Origin: Acidisarcina sp.
Lineage (GTDB): Bacteria > Acidobacteriota > Blastocatellia > Pyrinomonadales > Pyrinomonadaceae
Assembly: GCA_021155145.1 (NCBI GenBank)
Contig: JAJNPX010000290.1
Location: 1 to 5,897, forward strand
DNA: 5,897 nt
Direction of reading: 5' to 3'
Shown here: positions 5,795 through 5,897 of the stretch, piece by piece
Position numbering within the stretch: position 1 is the stretch's first letter
Layout of the letters: the number at the start of each line of letters is the position of its first letter
Position numbers and translations under genes: made by a program
Notes under the pieces: model-generated
Database searches by the model: none
Seen by the model: only the letters and a program-made list of their open reading frames with translations
Told to the model about the DNA's origin: nothing

Positions 5795-5897
5795 TTTGGT
5801 AGCTCGTCATAACCTGCGACGCGAGTTCGCTGCGGTTGTCGTTATCGCGATGTGACGTTCGGGCTGATTCCAGGCGGCGGGCGACGGTGGAGCTGTT
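5766..5897 (-). other. Open frame running off the right edge, possible 3' end of a gene
   Basis: On the minus strand one frame is open from the window edge to a TGA at 5766-5768, giving 43 residues ending R-I-A-Q-L-H-D. It is hydrophilic, rich in Ser, Arg and Asn, and not recognised. Its stop lies inside the inverted repeat at 5752-5794, as would happen if the gene ended at an element boundary. A second minus frame is also open for about 30 residues and stops near the middle of this stretch, so chance is a real alternative. Confidence 0.2.

Noticed and set aside
5772..5855. Small plus-strand ORF of 27 codons with an AGGGG six bases before its ATG
   Set aside because: The apparent ribosome site is part of the GGGGTCAGTC repeat core, the ORF starts inside the inverted repeat, and the peptide has no recognisable features, so chance is the simpler explanation.
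1..5897. CRISPR array, toxin-antitoxin pair, phage or complete transposase
   Set aside because: No regularly spaced repeats, no paired small genes and no integrase or transposase motifs were found on either strand.

Overview
The window is a moderately GC-rich piece of bacterial chromosome, apparently ordinary core or near-core genome rather than a mobile island. It encodes tRNA CCA ends, uses Shine-Dalgarno starts and has short intergenic gaps. The protein mix suggests an Acidobacteriota-like soil or sediment bacterium, possibly of the Blastocatellia/Pyrinomonadaceae type: a secreted YbaY-repeat protein with an N-terminal CCPS motif, a PEGA+TPR protein and a stand-alone CPA2 antiporter. That placement is inferred from protein style and not demonstrated.

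Layout, left to right. Positions 1-138 (+) hold the last 45 residues of a Rieske [2Fe-2S] ferredoxin-like protein. A symmetrical hairpin at 167-197 with a U-tract on both strands separates it from the convergent genes. Four genes then follow on the minus strand. Read in their own direction they are: a CPA2-type Na+(K+)/H+ antiporter (5504 to 4263); after a 6-base gap, a DUF389 membrane protein (4256 to 2874); overlapping it, a secreted PEGA+TPR protein (2896 to 1961); and after 148 bases, a secreted protein with two tandem YbaY-type domains (1812 to 214). The first three are almost certainly co-transcribed. The fourth has its own strong ribosome binding site and a perfect inverted repeat in its leader, so it may be read through or separately controlled.

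To the right of the antiporter lies a short divergent control region (5505-5626), then an elongator-type tRNA-Met(CAU) on the plus strand with a clear sigma70 promoter and an intrinsic terminator. The last 150 bases hold no confident gene. They contain a 9-bp inverted repeat flanking a GGGGTCAGTC-like core, which resembles the edge of a REP/IS200-type element, and an open frame that runs off the window on the minus strand.

Taken together, the minus-strand cluster looks like a cell-envelope module: two inner-membrane proteins (an ion/proton exchanger and a DUF389 protein of unknown function) with two exported, probably periplasmic or envelope-associated proteins. I do not see a CRISPR array, phage gene, complete transposase or obvious defence system. 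The most unusual points are the multi-domain YbaY protein, the acidic DxDxDG loop in the antiporter tail, the antiporter-DUF389 coupling, the two stem mismatches in the tRNA, and the REP-like repeat at the right edge.
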